A program made the position numbers and the translations under genes. A stretch of DNA of 64,000 nt, taken from positions 45,680,700-45,744,699 of the forward strand of contig OY744531.1 in assembly GCA_963556195.1 (NCBI GenBank), in the 5' to 3' direction. Positions 21,290-32,689 of this stretch are shown here, piece by piece. The DNA is from Sepiola atlantica. Taxonomy: Eukaryota > Mollusca > Cephalopoda > Sepiida > Sepiolidae. Position 1 is the stretch's first letter. Each line of letters starts with the position of its first letter. The notes under the pieces were generated by a model that was not told the DNA's origin, ran no database searches, and was given only the letters and a program-made list of their open reading frames with translations.

Positions 21290-23048
21290 TTACTTTACTT
21301 TAATCACATAGGACTTAACGTCCCTGCGCTATTTTGAACGCAAAAGTCTGTCTCCGAATTGCATATTTCTCAACCGTTTGAAGAGGAACACCGCACTGTC
21401 CCCTAAAAAGTCTTTTTTGTAGCTGCCATTTATCATCCCACTACTCCTATCAACATGATTAAACCATCGAAGCCTCCTAGACGACACCACATCTTCGATA
21501 GTTTCTGTCATGCCTAGCGCTTCGCCTATGTAAGTATTACTAAGCCTGTCATTCCTAGCGCTTCGCGTATGAAAGTATTACTAAGCCTGTCATTCCTTGT
21601 AACCTTGAGGATTGTCATAAGACATTTCATCTCAAACGCCAACAGGGATCCGACTTCTTGTTCTCCAGTAGTCCATATCTTTTGAAACGTATATGGCTAT
21701 TAACAGAATGAGTGCCTGATACAATCTAACTTTAAGGGTTTTGGGCATGTCTCTAGAGATCAGAACGGGCAAACGCCTGTGACGCCATGGATATCCTGTG
21801 CAAGATATCTGAAGCATAGTTGGGAACTAGACAACCAAGAAACGAACTCTGCAATTTTTGGAATTAATTAATCGTCTATTTTGATTTCTTCATCAGCTTC
21901 TTGTGACATAATTGAACATTTAAGGGGATTAATCTACATACCCTATTTTTGGCAAGCTTTTTTAAGTTCCGAGGTTGAAATTTGAAGTTTTTCAAAAATA
22001 GCAGATATGAGTGTGGTATCATCTGCATATCTAACATATCTAGGTTTTGTATAAAAGCAACGTATTTTGAGGGAATTTCAATTTGGTACAATATTTTCCA
22101 GACTGTTTTCCTCCATATAGTGTCGAATGCATCCTTGAAGTCAACGAAGTTAAAATGCAATGGAACATGATGTTTTCTTGCTTTCTCTATAATCTGTCTT
22201 GTTATACATATAACGTCAGTTGTTCCTTTGCCGTGTCTGAAGCCAAATTTTAACTGACCCATTGACCCTTTAGTTATGTGTTTGCATCTGGTCATCAATA
22301 TTTTACGAAATACTTTTCCAGGTATTGACAACAGTTAAATAGCTCTGTAGTTTTCAGCTTTTAGTTTGTAACCTTTTTTTGTGTATTGGGGTTATAATCA
22401 TCTTGTGTATTGGGGTTATGCTCATCTTATACATCTGGTGTTGTCTCAGTTGTGATTATTTTATCGAACAAAGTTTGCAATGTTTTACTGGTCATATCTC
22501 CACCAGCTTTTTTTTGATTCAGATGTTATTCATCAACCCTTGAAGACTTCCTGTTGCACATCTGTTTGATTGCGTTTCTCACTTCTTGCTCGGTTTTCCG
22601 TGGAATAAGCGAATCATCGCTCTGCAGAGCCCGTACAAATTTAAGTAAAGCATCCTCGTCACATGGAAAGCTCGTGTTAAGGTGTTTCTCAAAGTGAGCC
22701 TTCCAAATGCTCAAAATGTCTGTTTCTTTCATCTGTAGCTTGCTTCTGTATCTTGCATTGCAGATATAGGTTTGTATTTTTTTCCTTCTAATTGTCGGAC
22801 TTGTTCAAATGATTTGTGAGAGTTGTTGTTTTTGGAATTTTCTTCCATTTTGATTATTTTTGTTCTGAGATTTGTGTTCTTTTGTTCTTAACAGCTGATT
22901 TTACTTTCTTGTTTAGTTTTCGGTAGATATCTATGTACTCAGCATCATGGTGATTATTTAGCGTTGCTCTTTTGGCATTTCTACGCCTTTCACAGAGATC
23001 TATAATTGCAGCTGGTAATCCATGAGTTTCGATGCAATGTTTGTAGCC
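21290..23048 (-). mobile_element. LINE family C copy with decayed reverse transcriptase
   Basis: On the minus strand from 23040 downward: a linker region, then WKAHFEKHLNTSFP and AIKQMCNRKSSRVDE (22526-22732, the usual region just before the RT), then KFGFRHGKGTTDVICITRQI (fingers), FNFVDFKDAFDTIWRKTVWK (motif A, about 22120-22180) and LRWFNHVDRSSGM near 21440-21490 (C-terminal region). This pattern is typical of an endonuclease-type LINE distinct from families A and B; I cannot fix the clade. Stops and frameshifts separate the pieces, and the FADD motif is lost near 21880. It contains two small tandem duplications (21500-21600 and 22378-22432). Ends against (CT)n(TA)n at 23057. Pseudogene. 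Confidence 0.75.
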
Positions 23049-23056
23049 TATGTCTT

Positions 23057-23057
23057 G

Positions 23058-23118
<61 letters not shown>
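23057..23118. repeat. (CT)n-(TA)n microsatellite
   Basis: CT tract with one TTT interruption running into short (TA)n. Borders the 5' end of the family C LINE. Confidence 0.95.
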
Positions 23119-23701
23119 GTCTCGGAAGTTTCTCAACCATTAAAACTATATAAAAAAAAAACAAAAAAAAAAAAAACAAAACTTATAGTCTCAAGTCTTC
23201 CAGTGGAAAATCACTCATGTAAGTCAATTTATTTTTTACAGTTATTATATTAGTTAGTTTCTAACACTATTTTAAGGGATCATCAGTTGTTTACCATGAA
23301 AAACTGTTTCGGGAATTTAAAAACAAGACAGTATTTAATTTCATGGCTTCCCAGCAGAGTTGATCAGACCCCACTTCCCTTAAAAAACAAAAACATAAAC
23401 GTTCCTTATACTAAATCTACGTTTTGTTCCATATAAATGTTTTGCTTACTTATATTAGTTATTTAAGAATTCAAAAAAAAATATATAAATAAATAAAATA
23501 AAAAATAAATTTTTTTACCTGCGCTGTTCGTCTGTCTAATAAAATTTATCCGTTACTCACAAAAATGTTGTTGCATTTTAAAGTGTTTGGACGAATCCAT
23601 GACACTATTATTTAAGTGATTAATGTATTATTTTTAGTTTTATATTATAAATATAAAAAACATCAACACATCAAAAAATAAAAGATAAATAAATAAATAT
23701 G

Positions 23702-23707
<6 letters not shown>
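23119..23707. other. No recognised features
   Basis: A-rich homopolymer runs at 23150-23180 and generally AT-rich sequence. A CTGATGA...GAAAC string on the minus strand near 23263-23290 was checked as a ribozyme and does not fold. Confidence 0.35.
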
Positions 23708-23780
<73 letters not shown>

Positions 23781-24173
23781 TACATACACACATACACATA
23801 TATACCTTTAGTTCCTATTTTTCTTCCTCGTCCTACTTTGTTGTCCATCTCCCCGTTGTTGTCAGCCGCAAATAAATATTAATTTTCCTTGTTCACTATA
23901 GTTATTCTAATCTGCGTTCACAACTGTCGGCTTTTTTCTTTTCTCATTGTTTCAAATCTGCGTCTGTAAGTTAACCGTTAATTTGTTCTCTTTTTCTTCT
24001 TCTTATTTACCAACTGCCGGTGTTTAAAAATCAGCGTTCATAGTTATGAACGGTTTTCTTCTTCTTCTTCTTCTTCTTCTTCTTCTTCTTTTTTAACATT
24101 TCTTTCTTTCTTTCTACTGTATTTTTATTGTTTTTCTTATTATAATTAGCAGATGTGTTATATATACGTTTAT
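23708..24173 (-). mobile_element. 3' region of the Penelope-like element
   Basis: Downstream of the RT stop on the minus strand lies about 390 bp containing (CTT)n (24058-24090 on plus), then two degenerate ~75-bp units each with a 'gacgcagattt/gaacgctgattt' word, then a (TA)n tract at 23708-23775. This is the likely 3' untranslated part of the element. Confidence 0.55.
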
Positions 24174-26330
24174 TCATATTATATAATTTCTATTTATATA
24201 TACTATGATTTGTTCTATCAGTTTATTTTGATTAATTTGATAAGATTTAAAAGCATCAGGATGGCGAGTAATTGCCTTATTTAATTGTCCAAATATTTTA
24301 TTTTGATCGCCACCTTGGTTAATCATTCTTATTATTAGATCAGAAATTGGGGGCATGAAATCTACTAATTTTAAGGTAACACGGGCAATTCTCAGAAATT
24401 CAGACATAATACTCCCGTAAAATATATACACAGGGCTAGTACTATTTTTATATGGCATTCTCACGATACGAAAAGGGAATGAATTTCTTTTATCAAACAG
24501 TTTATAGATAAATATTTTATCTTCAATTTTTATATCCAAATCAAGAAAAGTAGCTTGTGTTCCCTTATGTTCACAGTTTAATTTTAACTCTTTAGGATAT
24601 ATTAAATGTTTAGTATTTGCAAACTCTTCGCTATCATTAATGCAAACAAGGTCGTCAATATATCGCCTACATCCATGATAACTATACGCTCTAGATATAT
24701 CATTTTTTATTAGTGATGACATATATATATATTCCAGTCTATGTAAATATAGATCTGCCCAAAATGGAGACGGATCCAAACCCATTGGAATACCTATTGT
24801 TTGGATAAATAATTTATTCCCTATTTGAAAGTAACTCTCTTTTATAAGGTGACTTATAAGCATTATCAGACCAGTTTTGGATACACTCGTCTTACCATTT
24901 TTATTTTTACACCAAAAGGCTTTAGATTTTGCAAAGTCTATGTATTTACCTTTTCCTCCTGCAAAAGCTAAATCTACAGTATTACCTAATTCTTTAATAA
25001 GTTCTTTATGGGGTATTTTTGTATATAATGTACTAAAATCGTATGTCGAGATTGATTTAGCCTGTTTACGAGAATTAATACGATCTAATTTTTCTTTTAC
25101 TAGATCGGAATTATTTACCACCCAAAATAGGTTTATATTACTATAGAATTTACTTTTTTTATGGAAATTATTTATTTGGTTTATAATTAATTTAAAGATT
25201 TTAGACACAGCCTTACTTAAAGGTTTAGTGATGCACATTTTTGAGGCAACAATGAAACGGGCGCCAACTGGTGTTTTATGCATTTTAGGTATCCAATACA
25301 TAGATGGAAGTTTTTTGTATTTTTCTTCTAATTTTAATCCTAATTTTTCACAAATAACAGTATTGTTTATAATAATGTTATCGCTTTTATTATTACTTAA
25401 TTTATAAGTATCTGAAACTTCACCTATTATTCCTACTTCTAGCAATAAGCGTTGTATATAATACTTTTTACAGATAAAAGCTATGTTATTTGTCGCCTTA
25501 TCAATAGGAACTATTACAAACCTATTTTGAAGCATTTCAAGCTCCGTCGTTATTTGTGGATTTCTAAGTAGGGGATTCGTTCTTTTAGGGTGTTTAAATT
25601 CTTTTAAACGTTCTACTTTTTTATTTACGAATCTAAGTACATTATTTTTCCATGCGTCAAATGTAGAGTGTAATAGTTTATGTTTTTTAGACATGGATGC
25701 AGTGAAATTATCTAACGCTTTATTTATTTCCTTAACACATTTCGCATAATTTAAACATTTAGGTTCTCTATAGTTTGGGCCTTTACTTAAGAGTTTTCTT
25801 AATTTAGAATTTTTAACTATCGCTAGATTACCGGTAATTATATGCCCTATGTCAGTATTACATAAAGGGGAGGATTCACATTCACATGATGGTATATACA
25901 TTTCATCATTATCATTAATATTTAAATTCTCTACAGTTTGTTTATAGTTAAAAACTTTATTCCGGATAGTTTGCCCTAGTTTATATGTTACTATTGGTTT
26001 CTGTTCCTCTTTTTTAAGTTCATTGGGCAGTGACTGAATGATTTCTGGATTATTAAATATTTTAGGCAGATTTATATCATCAAATCCTTTATTTTCATAT
26101 AGGACTACACAAACATTTCGAGGTTTATTTTTTATACACTCAGCAGGTGGCTTGTATAATTTTGTATTGATTATATCCATGATATACTCATACCATTGAG
26201 GAAGTTCTTCTATCCTATATATCATATCCGGGTTTAATAATATCTTAGATGCTATGTCTTTTAATATCTTTTTCTTGGTTTTATTAAGAAGTTTTCTAAT
26301 GTAATTAAAAGACTCGGAAATATTATTCAT
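24174..26330 (-). CDS. Penelope-like element reverse transcriptase, intact ORF
   Basis: An uninterrupted 718-codon ORF. Visible landmarks: a cysteine cluster CECESSPLC (149-157) followed by KLRKLLSKGPNYREP; VPIDKATNN around D277; YWIPKMHKTP; motif A TYDFSTLYTKIPH with D431; motif B IGIPMGLDPSPFWADLYL around M516; motif C RRYIDDLVCIND with the catalytic pair D559/D560; and a motif D region TFLDLDIKIEDK. The FSTLYTKIPH and DKATNN signatures belong to Penelope-like elements rather than LINE or LTR RTs. No GIY-YIG endonuclease is visible at either end; the frame stays open about 20 codons upstream of the chosen ATG, to a stop near 26390. It is the only long undamaged ORF in the window, which suggests recent insertion. 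Flanked on both sides by (TA)n. Exact PLE clade not assigned. Confidence 0.9.
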   Translation of the reverse strand: MNNISESFNYIRKLLNKTKKKILKDIASKILLNPDMIYRIEELPQWYEYIMDIINTKLYKPPAECIKNKPRNVCVVLYENKGFDDINLPKIFNNPEIIQSLPNELKKEEQKPIVTYKLGQTIRNKVFNYKQTVENLNINDNDEMYIPSCECESSPLCNTDIGHIITGNLAIVKNSKLRKLLSKGPNYREPKCLNYAKCVKEINKALDNFTASMSKKHKLLHSTFDAWKNNVLRFVNKKVERLKEFKHPKRTNPLLRNPQITTELEMLQNRFVIVPIDKATNNIAFICKKYYIQRLLLEVGIIGEVSDTYKLSNNKSDNIIINNTVICEKLGLKLEEKYKKLPSMYWIPKMHKTPVGARFIVASKMCITKPLSKAVSKIFKLIINQINNFHKKSKFYSNINLFWVVNNSDLVKEKLDRINSRKQAKSISTYDFSTLYTKIPHKELIKELGNTVDLAFAGGKGKYIDFAKSKAFWCKNKNGKTSVSKTGLIMLISHLIKESYFQIGNKLFIQTIGIPMGLDPSPFWADLYLHRLEYIYMSSLIKNDISRAYSYHGCRRYIDDLVCINDSEEFANTKHLIYPKELKLNCEHKGTQATFLDLDIKIEDKIFIYKLFDKRNSFPFRIVRMPYKNSTSPVYIFYGSIMSEFLRIARVTLKLVDFMPPISDLIIRMINQGGDQNKIFGQLNKAITRHPDAFKSYQINQNKLIEQIIVYINRNYII

Positions 26331-26428
26331 GATAATCTCTTTAGTTTTCTTAAAAAATTCTTCGCATGAAACTATTGTTCCTATTTACATGTGTTCTATC
26401 TCTAGTACCGTAGCGAGGCAAAGCTGGA

Positions 26429-26430
<2 letters not shown>
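26331..26430 (-). mobile_element. 5' leader of the Penelope-like element
   Basis: About 100 bp between (TA)n and the start codon. The in-frame extension reads CEEFFKKTKEII before the ATG, with a TAA upstream. It is not similar to the leader of the family-A ribozyme unit at 32897. Confidence 0.45.

Positions 26431-26458
<28 letters not shown>
26431..26458. repeat. (TA)n at the PLE 5' border
   Basis: Short TA tract separating the PLE leader from a decayed ribozyme tail on the same strand. Confidence 0.9.
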
Positions 26459-26459
<1 letters not shown>

Positions 26460-26469
26460 CTATATATAA

Positions 26470-26545
26470 TACTTTTATTTATACACACATTTGGCTACAC
26501 ATCATGACACGTTTCAAACGGAGCTTATATACACCCGGTATCATG
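26470..26545 (-). ncRNA. Decayed family-A hammerhead remnant upstream of the PLE
   Basis: On the minus strand GAAACGTGTCATGATGTGTA is followed by 'gccaaatgtgtgtataaat' and 'aaaagta', aligning with GAAACATGTATGCACATATG plus 'gtataaataaaaatgta' of family A. Stem III can still form 6 bp using G-U pairs (ACGTGT/ATGTGT) and A15.1-U16.1 and the cleavage-site A are kept. The CTGANGA core is not recognisable (a TGATA string stands in its place) and stem II is reduced to CGG/CCG, so it should be inactive. Same strand as the PLE ORF. Confidence 0.45.
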
Positions 26546-26783
26546 TAGATGCTTTTCGTTATACAATGATCTTCGTGCGTTCGATGATCTTTGGGAAAAG
26601 GCCATATTACACTCGATCTAACCGTTTGTCGCAACTGGGGGTGTATGCTGATAAGCAAGCAATACATGATACAAACCATAACGTATTGTGAAAAGAAAGG
26701 TATTACATAACTTCCCAAGACGCATATCGCGACCACAAGATACTGACTATAACGTTGTGTGAAAGGGAAAAATCCAACAAATG

Positions 26784-26787
<4 letters not shown>

Positions 26788-26857
<70 letters not shown>
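26788..26857. repeat. (GA)n microsatellite
   Basis: About 34 perfect GA units. The long minus ORF over it is repeat-driven. Confidence 0.97.
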
Positions 26858-26859
<2 letters not shown>

Positions 26860-27839
26860 GGGGTAGGGTGGATGGAGAGGGCATTGTCTGAAGCTTATCG
26901 CACAACGGGATACATGTCTTAATGTATAGCAAAAATACATGCCTTAATGTATAGCGAAAGAAAACAGATACTACGACAAAGAACTAACTGTATTCCACTT
27001 AAGTGAGACTATTCTAGTAGGTTAACATAAGTAATGACCAAGTAAAAACGCAGACCTCATTTCTCTCGACTTAATAGCCGTGTGCCTAATTGTATTTATT
27101 TGCAATACATAACAAATAATAAATCAGGCTAGTTCGATCAGACGATTCACATATTGTAGACAGCCTAATATTCGAAGATATATCTAGGAAATGCTTGACA
27201 ATTTTTTTATCGTTAACAGGAAAAGCCGAAAATTGATCGATTTCTCAAAGAAGCAGTGTTCGATGTTTATCGGTTAACACAGGATACAGACCTACACGTA
27301 TTGTGAAAGGAAGAAGATTCAACATACATACTGACAAGCTGAACTGGTTAAGATAAAAAAATGATCAGTCTTCCTTGTGCCACGTCATCTAATTTTATGC
27401 AAATAAATATTAGCAATCAAGATAACAAGCAATATAACCAGCAAGCCCCGGAGAATATTAGTAGTATATAAGTTAATGTAGTGACTATTTTTCTTTTTTA
27501 CCTATTTCCATCTGCCAGTATAATTTTTAATGTCACGTTCACGAAATTTCTCAGGTTTGGGAATAAAAAAGAAAACCAGTACATTTTCGATATTTTTCTT
27601 CAATTAAATCTTAAAAGAAACTTTTGAACATTTCTGAAGATGATCTGGTAGTCTACGGTTCGAACGCTATGATGGATGAAGCATAATTTACCAGGAATAT
27701 TTTATTTACATTTTTGGTCTTTTATTCAGTGTGAAGACTGGCCTAATAAAAATGAAGGGTGATGCTAAATAGTATCATCTTTTCTTAACACAACATGAAC
27801 AAGTGTCCCGGTCCAAAAACTCAGTCCGTATTTACTTAC
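26858..27839. other. No recognised features
   Basis: A small direct duplication ('cttaatgtatagc') at about 26918-26958. No gene or element recognised. Confidence 0.3.
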
Positions 27840-28010
27840 CTCCTCACGAGGGCAGAGTTAGACAAAAAGGTCGGTTTTTATCATGAGGAAAATCAAACTC
27901 TCCAAAACAGAAGCACTCTGGATTAGGACAAAAATAAAAATCGCCTCAGTCTAGAAGGATCTCTGCTTCACCGATCGAGAACAGAACAGATACTACATAT
28001 TGATCCTAGT
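27840..28010 (+). repeat. R5 interspersed repeat, copy 5 (best preserved)
   Basis: 'gggcagagttagacaaaaag', 'gtcggtttttatcatgagg', 'gcactctggattaggac', 'aaaaatcgcctcagtctag' and 'aaggatctctgcttcaccga' serve as the reference for the other four copies (7605, 9045, 9905, 10195). Non-coding. Confidence 0.65.
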
Positions 28011-28430
28011 TAAACAGTTAATAAAGTGTAGTTGGCGAACTGCATTTTAGCTCAATTTTACCTATCACAATATTTAAAAAATATTTTTATGTATTTGGAG
28101 GTTTGAAATCTTCCACAAATTAAACAGTCCAAGAATGTTCCAATATTGTGAATCCACCCTAGAACGAATATTAAATCTTAAAAATAAAATAATTGTGTGT
28201 ATGTTGTGGAGAGATAATCACCTACTACAACCAGAATAGAATGTCTAAAAGGACTATACATATCATGTATATATTTTTCAGATAAAAATATGAAGTTAAT
28301 TTCAAACAATGAAGTCTGAGTGTATTTATTACTAGTTTAGAAGTCGCACTACGATACAAAAAATATCGGGTGCATTTCAACCTTGTGCCGTACATGTAGA
28401 TATCATTATTACAAAGACACACGAAAGTTC
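28011..28430. other. No recognised features
   Basis: AT-rich; nothing identified. Confidence 0.3.
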
Positions 28431-28480
28431 ATATATATATACATACACATATATATATATATATAAATGTATATATATAG
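28431..28480. repeat. (TA)n microsatellite
   Basis: Interrupted TA tract abutting the end of the inverted ~590-bp repeat. Confidence 0.9.
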
Positions 28481-28484
28481 GAGA

Positions 28485-29080
28485 GTTTTAATTACCTACT
28501 AGACACGATCCTCGAGTGTTTTCGGTCTCTCTGTGCAAGGGTTTGTCAGGACAACCTGACATGAAGATACTTCACCCTACAAGTAAACCCTGACTAAATA
28601 TTCAAAATAACATAGTATTCAAAGCCCAAATAAGATCATATCGACACGGCTATACACTGGCTCATATGAGGAATGGCGCACCTATTCCAAGTAATGTTAC
28701 CTCAAGTAACAACACTTAGCTTGATACTCCACTAGACTGGATGAAGTATTGTCCTGCAATCCACAAGAGACTACAAGAAAAATATACTATAACATAGTTA
28801 ACTGGTGAGAAGAAAATTAATATTCTGTACTTCTTTACTAACTCAACGTTATACAGGTAAAGGAGAACTTTAGTTGAACACCTGCATATCTATGTATCTC
28901 ATATAGAGATCAAATGTTAGTCCCAGGAAAATGCCCCTCGATTTCTGGGAACTTCCACTGAAGTAAAATCAAACAAAAAAAATTATCCATACAATGTCAG
29001 CTGATAGTTCTTGTACGCGTTCTTTCGGGATATACTGAAAATAAAAACTCTTTATTTATACTTTCAGAAGGTTAAAGTCT
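28485..29080 (-). repeat. ~590-bp interspersed repeat, inverted partner of 17.83-18.42 kb
   Basis: Reverse-complement collinear with 17830-18420 over its whole length. Its 3' end (on minus) stops exactly at the (TA)n tract. A perfect TGTCAGG-TTGT-CCTGACA hairpin lies near its end. Confidence 0.75.
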
Positions 29081-31282
29081 AGACCAAACTGATGGAAGAC
29101 AGGGGAGGTTTATTCGACTTGATTTTCGTTCCAAATAACTGACAAGTTGGGTGGGGGAGACGAATATAGATACTCTCTGTTTAATCATATTTTGTCAGTT
29201 CATAGCACTTTCTCGTGTTAACACGTTGCGTGCCTCCAAGGGACTAAGCGTTTCTCTCTCCCTTTGAGCCATGTGATTCCGTATCAATGTTAATTATTCC
29301 CACAATCTTGTAATCTTAACTTCTAGTCACAAGTTGACCCGACTGAACTTTCATTTTCTATTATTATCGACTAACCGTTTTATAAAAAAGTAGCTGTACT
29401 CGCCATATAGTTAACATATCTAATTATCTGCTCACATGGTGTCATAGTAAATACGCATTAAGAGTTCCCCGAAAATTAATATAAACCTCTGTATACTTCT
29501 GCTTCCAGCCCGTAACCATATATTACCATTTTTGTTCTTGATTTTAAATGTTTTATTCAAATGAAGTAAACGGTGTCTTTGATGTTTATAGATATCCGTT
29601 ACGAACGCAGACCGTACCATATTTTATGTGTTATACTCCGTATAATTATTCTTATTATGTGTGTATATGAACATTTACATTTAAATGTGTTTAATATTTT
29701 GCATTTGTATTTGAATATGTATGGGTATTGTGACGTGATCCTAATACTTGCTATTAATATATATCATAATTTAAAAGTGAAAACAAAAAGCTGAGAGAAG
29801 CGTGGATTTTCCTATTATCTATCTGTATTTATATTTCTTTTTCATTTTGCTTGAAGTGTTCATATTTTCCACATTCGGCATCAGGGCATAAAACGTTCAC
29901 GTCCGTTTCACCATAAATCAAATCCAAAGATCGAGTAATTCATATGATTCCCTTGAGACGAAGACAATATCATATGTCTGCACTTGATGACCTGATATAA
30001 TCCAATATCAGATATCACAAGATTTGTTTGATGACAACTAAATATGGTTTGTCAGCCCGCGCATGCCTGAACCAACTTCCGGCATCTAGTTTCCAAAATA
30101 AGTTTCCATTATCTTTTTACCAAGTCAATGTATACATTTAAAAAAATCACTACTGCAAGGTGAGAAAATAGTTTTCTTTTGGAGAATCCCTCGTCTTCAA
30201 AGCCTAAAACCCAAAGCCTAACCCATGATATAATTAGATTTCGTGGCGAAAATCCCCTATGGTAAAATCCAAATAATTGAATTGCAATTGATCTGAACTC
30301 TGGAGAATACTTCGCTTAATTTAAAAAAGGAAAAAAATACTTTGTAAATCTAGGAACAGCTTCACGACGCTTGATGAAAAAATAGATAAGAATGAATAGT
30401 CTTCCTCCGATTCGTATCGATGATCCTATATTCGCAAACCGGCTGAAAGAATCGAATGCTCATATGTTTTGCTCATGTGAACACTGTACTATTTGATTTA
30501 ATCCAACATCACTCATAAGATCTGTTATTCCCATAGGAAAATACATGAGTGAAAATATTTGATTTCCACGTGGATATCCTCTCAGGCTTGCAATAAGATA
30601 AATATCACCTATCACAATTCGATTTAAATTGTTCATATGTCATTTGATCACTATATTATTATGTCATTAGTTTTTACCGGATATGACACTATATTATTTC
30701 GGGCACCACTGAGCATGGTGTCCGGGTCTATCTCCTCCCATCACCCCGAAATCCATCGTTCCTAGACCTTTGTATATTTTTATGCCTACCCTATTTTACA
30801 ACACCTATCATAACTGTACTGAGTATACCGCAGAACTACATCCAGTGATAATGCGACAAATTGGGAGCTTTAAAGAGTAGAAGTTACTCCGTACTTTTCA
30901 CTACCTCAGGGTACATCTTGATCTGAAGTGGTAGTACTGTACACACTAATTGTTTACGACATATACACCTACAAAATACATTTCGCTACAAACAAATTCT
31001 ATACAAAAAATGTGTACAGTTTTGCCATAAAATGACCAAACAAATGTACTCCTGGTACCTGGTACGGCATTAAACCTGGACGGATTGAACCGGCTTCCTT
31101 CAAAGGATGAAGTTTCATGGGAGTATCAAATTCACAAGCGATCCCCAGTCGCATGTATATCCGGGTTAGGGAAGATGACGTTAGTTTTGTTTCAGTTATT
31201 GCAGGGATGTGTCAACGTCCTCCTACCTACAGTGCCTTATATTCTCAAATAGTCCCTAATCTTAGTACTGACCAGGCTCAAG
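29081..31282. other. No recognised features
   Basis: Mixed AT-rich sequence. ORFs at 29432-29620, 29573-29794 and 31117-31305 lack recognisable domains. No tandem arrays or paired ends seen. Confidence 0.3.
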
Positions 31283-31335
31283 GTCACTTAACTTCGGTGA
31301 CTTAACGAGAACCGATGTGTCAACGTGATATGCCG
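31283..31335 (+). repeat. Short repeat, second copy of 6.49-6.56 kb
   Basis: 'cttcggtgacttaacgagaa' and 'ccgatgtgtcaacgtgata' match the 6490-6556 block. Confidence 0.5.
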
Positions 31336-32537
31336 CACAACCCAACAACAATTATTATTCCTCTTTTATATTTTCCTATTGTTTATTTTTATACCTGCAT
31401 ATTTTTCTTATAAATAAATATCGTGATTACCAAACTAATTTGGCGTTGATTATCTGTGACTCATGGGTTGTGTTTATCGGTTGTCCCCTCATTCGCAAAC
31501 GAATCTTGAGAAAGAATACACCTATTTCTTTTTTCTTTTTCTTTATTATCATATGTGTGTATATTTTTGTATATATATATGTATATATATGTATACCCTT
31601 GTATATATTAATTATGTATATCTATGTCGTTGCATATGTGTGTACGTTTATTTAGTTGTGTATATACATATATATAATTTTATGGATGTGTGTGGATATG
31701 TATGTATTTTAAATGTGTGTGTATCAATATGGTGTAGGTATGTATATCTGTGTACAAATATGTATATGTATATCTAGCAAGATAAATGTATTAAATTGCA
31801 TAAATGAAACCGTAATTAATTACAAAGATAAAGTTTAACACATTTCATGGCAATTTAATAAATTACCTTGTGATTTATATAGATAGCGAAAACAAAACAG
31901 AATCTCAGTTGATCAATTCTTACACATTTAATACACAAGTGAGTAAGTAAACTAGTTTATATATCAATCTTTCGAAATCTTAGTAGATGTGTTGTGTTAA
32001 ATGATGATGGCTAGTAGATGTCTTAAAATATAATTTAAATTGCCATGGAAGTTAATAAAGTAAGTTTTACAGATATTAAGCGAAGAAATATTATAACCAT
32101 AGTCACGTGGCTAGCCAACTGTTTTAACATCTCAATTTTGAATGCATCAAGAATGATGATAACAGATGGGAAAAGCAGAAAGTGAAGTATGTGGATGTAA
32201 AAATTGCGAATACATAATGACAAAAAATATTCCACTATAATTTCTAATTTGTTTAGACTGTCATAACCGCTACTCAACTTCAGTAATTGAAGTTAGTGAA
32301 TATAAATAGATAAAAATGAGTGTACATTTACGGCGAGAAGACGGGTGGGAAAGGGATGTTAAAAGCGAATAAATTAAAACTGATACTTTTTTGTCAGTGG
32401 CATGAAGTCATCTAAAGTTCGAAACAGGTGTGCATTTGTGTAACCACTCAGCACTTCATGTAAATTTTTATAAAATTCTACTAGTTACATTGCGTTAGAT
32501 TTAATAATCAAACTTGGGTCAGTTTGTCTCATAATTC
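31336..32537. other. AT-rich stretch with TA/TG-rich part
   Basis: 31555-31770 is rich in GTATAT words and produces spurious ORFs. No element recognised. The right end at 32537 is where a ribozyme-unit leader begins on the minus strand. Confidence 0.35.
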
Positions 32538-32605
32538 CATATAAACCTGTTTTTGACTTTGATGATAGCCTCAAGACGTCCTCGGAACCGGTCATAGGTT
32601 ATCGG

Positions 32606-32608
<3 letters not shown>
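32538..32608 (-). mobile_element. Leader segment of a family-A ribozyme unit (minus)
   Basis: Reverse complement of 32897-32969 with very few changes ('gtgccgataacctatgaccg' ... 'caggtttatatgg'). Homology stops at 32537, probably an insertion or truncation point. On the minus strand it follows a (TA)n that follows a family-A ribozyme tail, so the units are arranged in tandem. Confidence 0.8.

Positions 32609-32671
<63 letters not shown>
32609..32671. repeat. (TA)n microsatellite
   Basis: Pure TA tract joining the tail of one minus-strand ribozyme unit to the leader of the next. Confidence 0.95.
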
Positions 32672-32673
<2 letters not shown>

Positions 32674-32689
32674 TACATGTATTGCATTA

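Noticed and set aside
23263..23290. CTGATGA with a downstream GAAAC on the minus strand
   Set aside because: No stem II and no consistent stem I; explained by chance in AT-rich sequence.
26479..26940. 153-codon minus ORF with an S-L repeat
   Set aside because: Centre is the (GA)n microsatellite, flanks have no domain.
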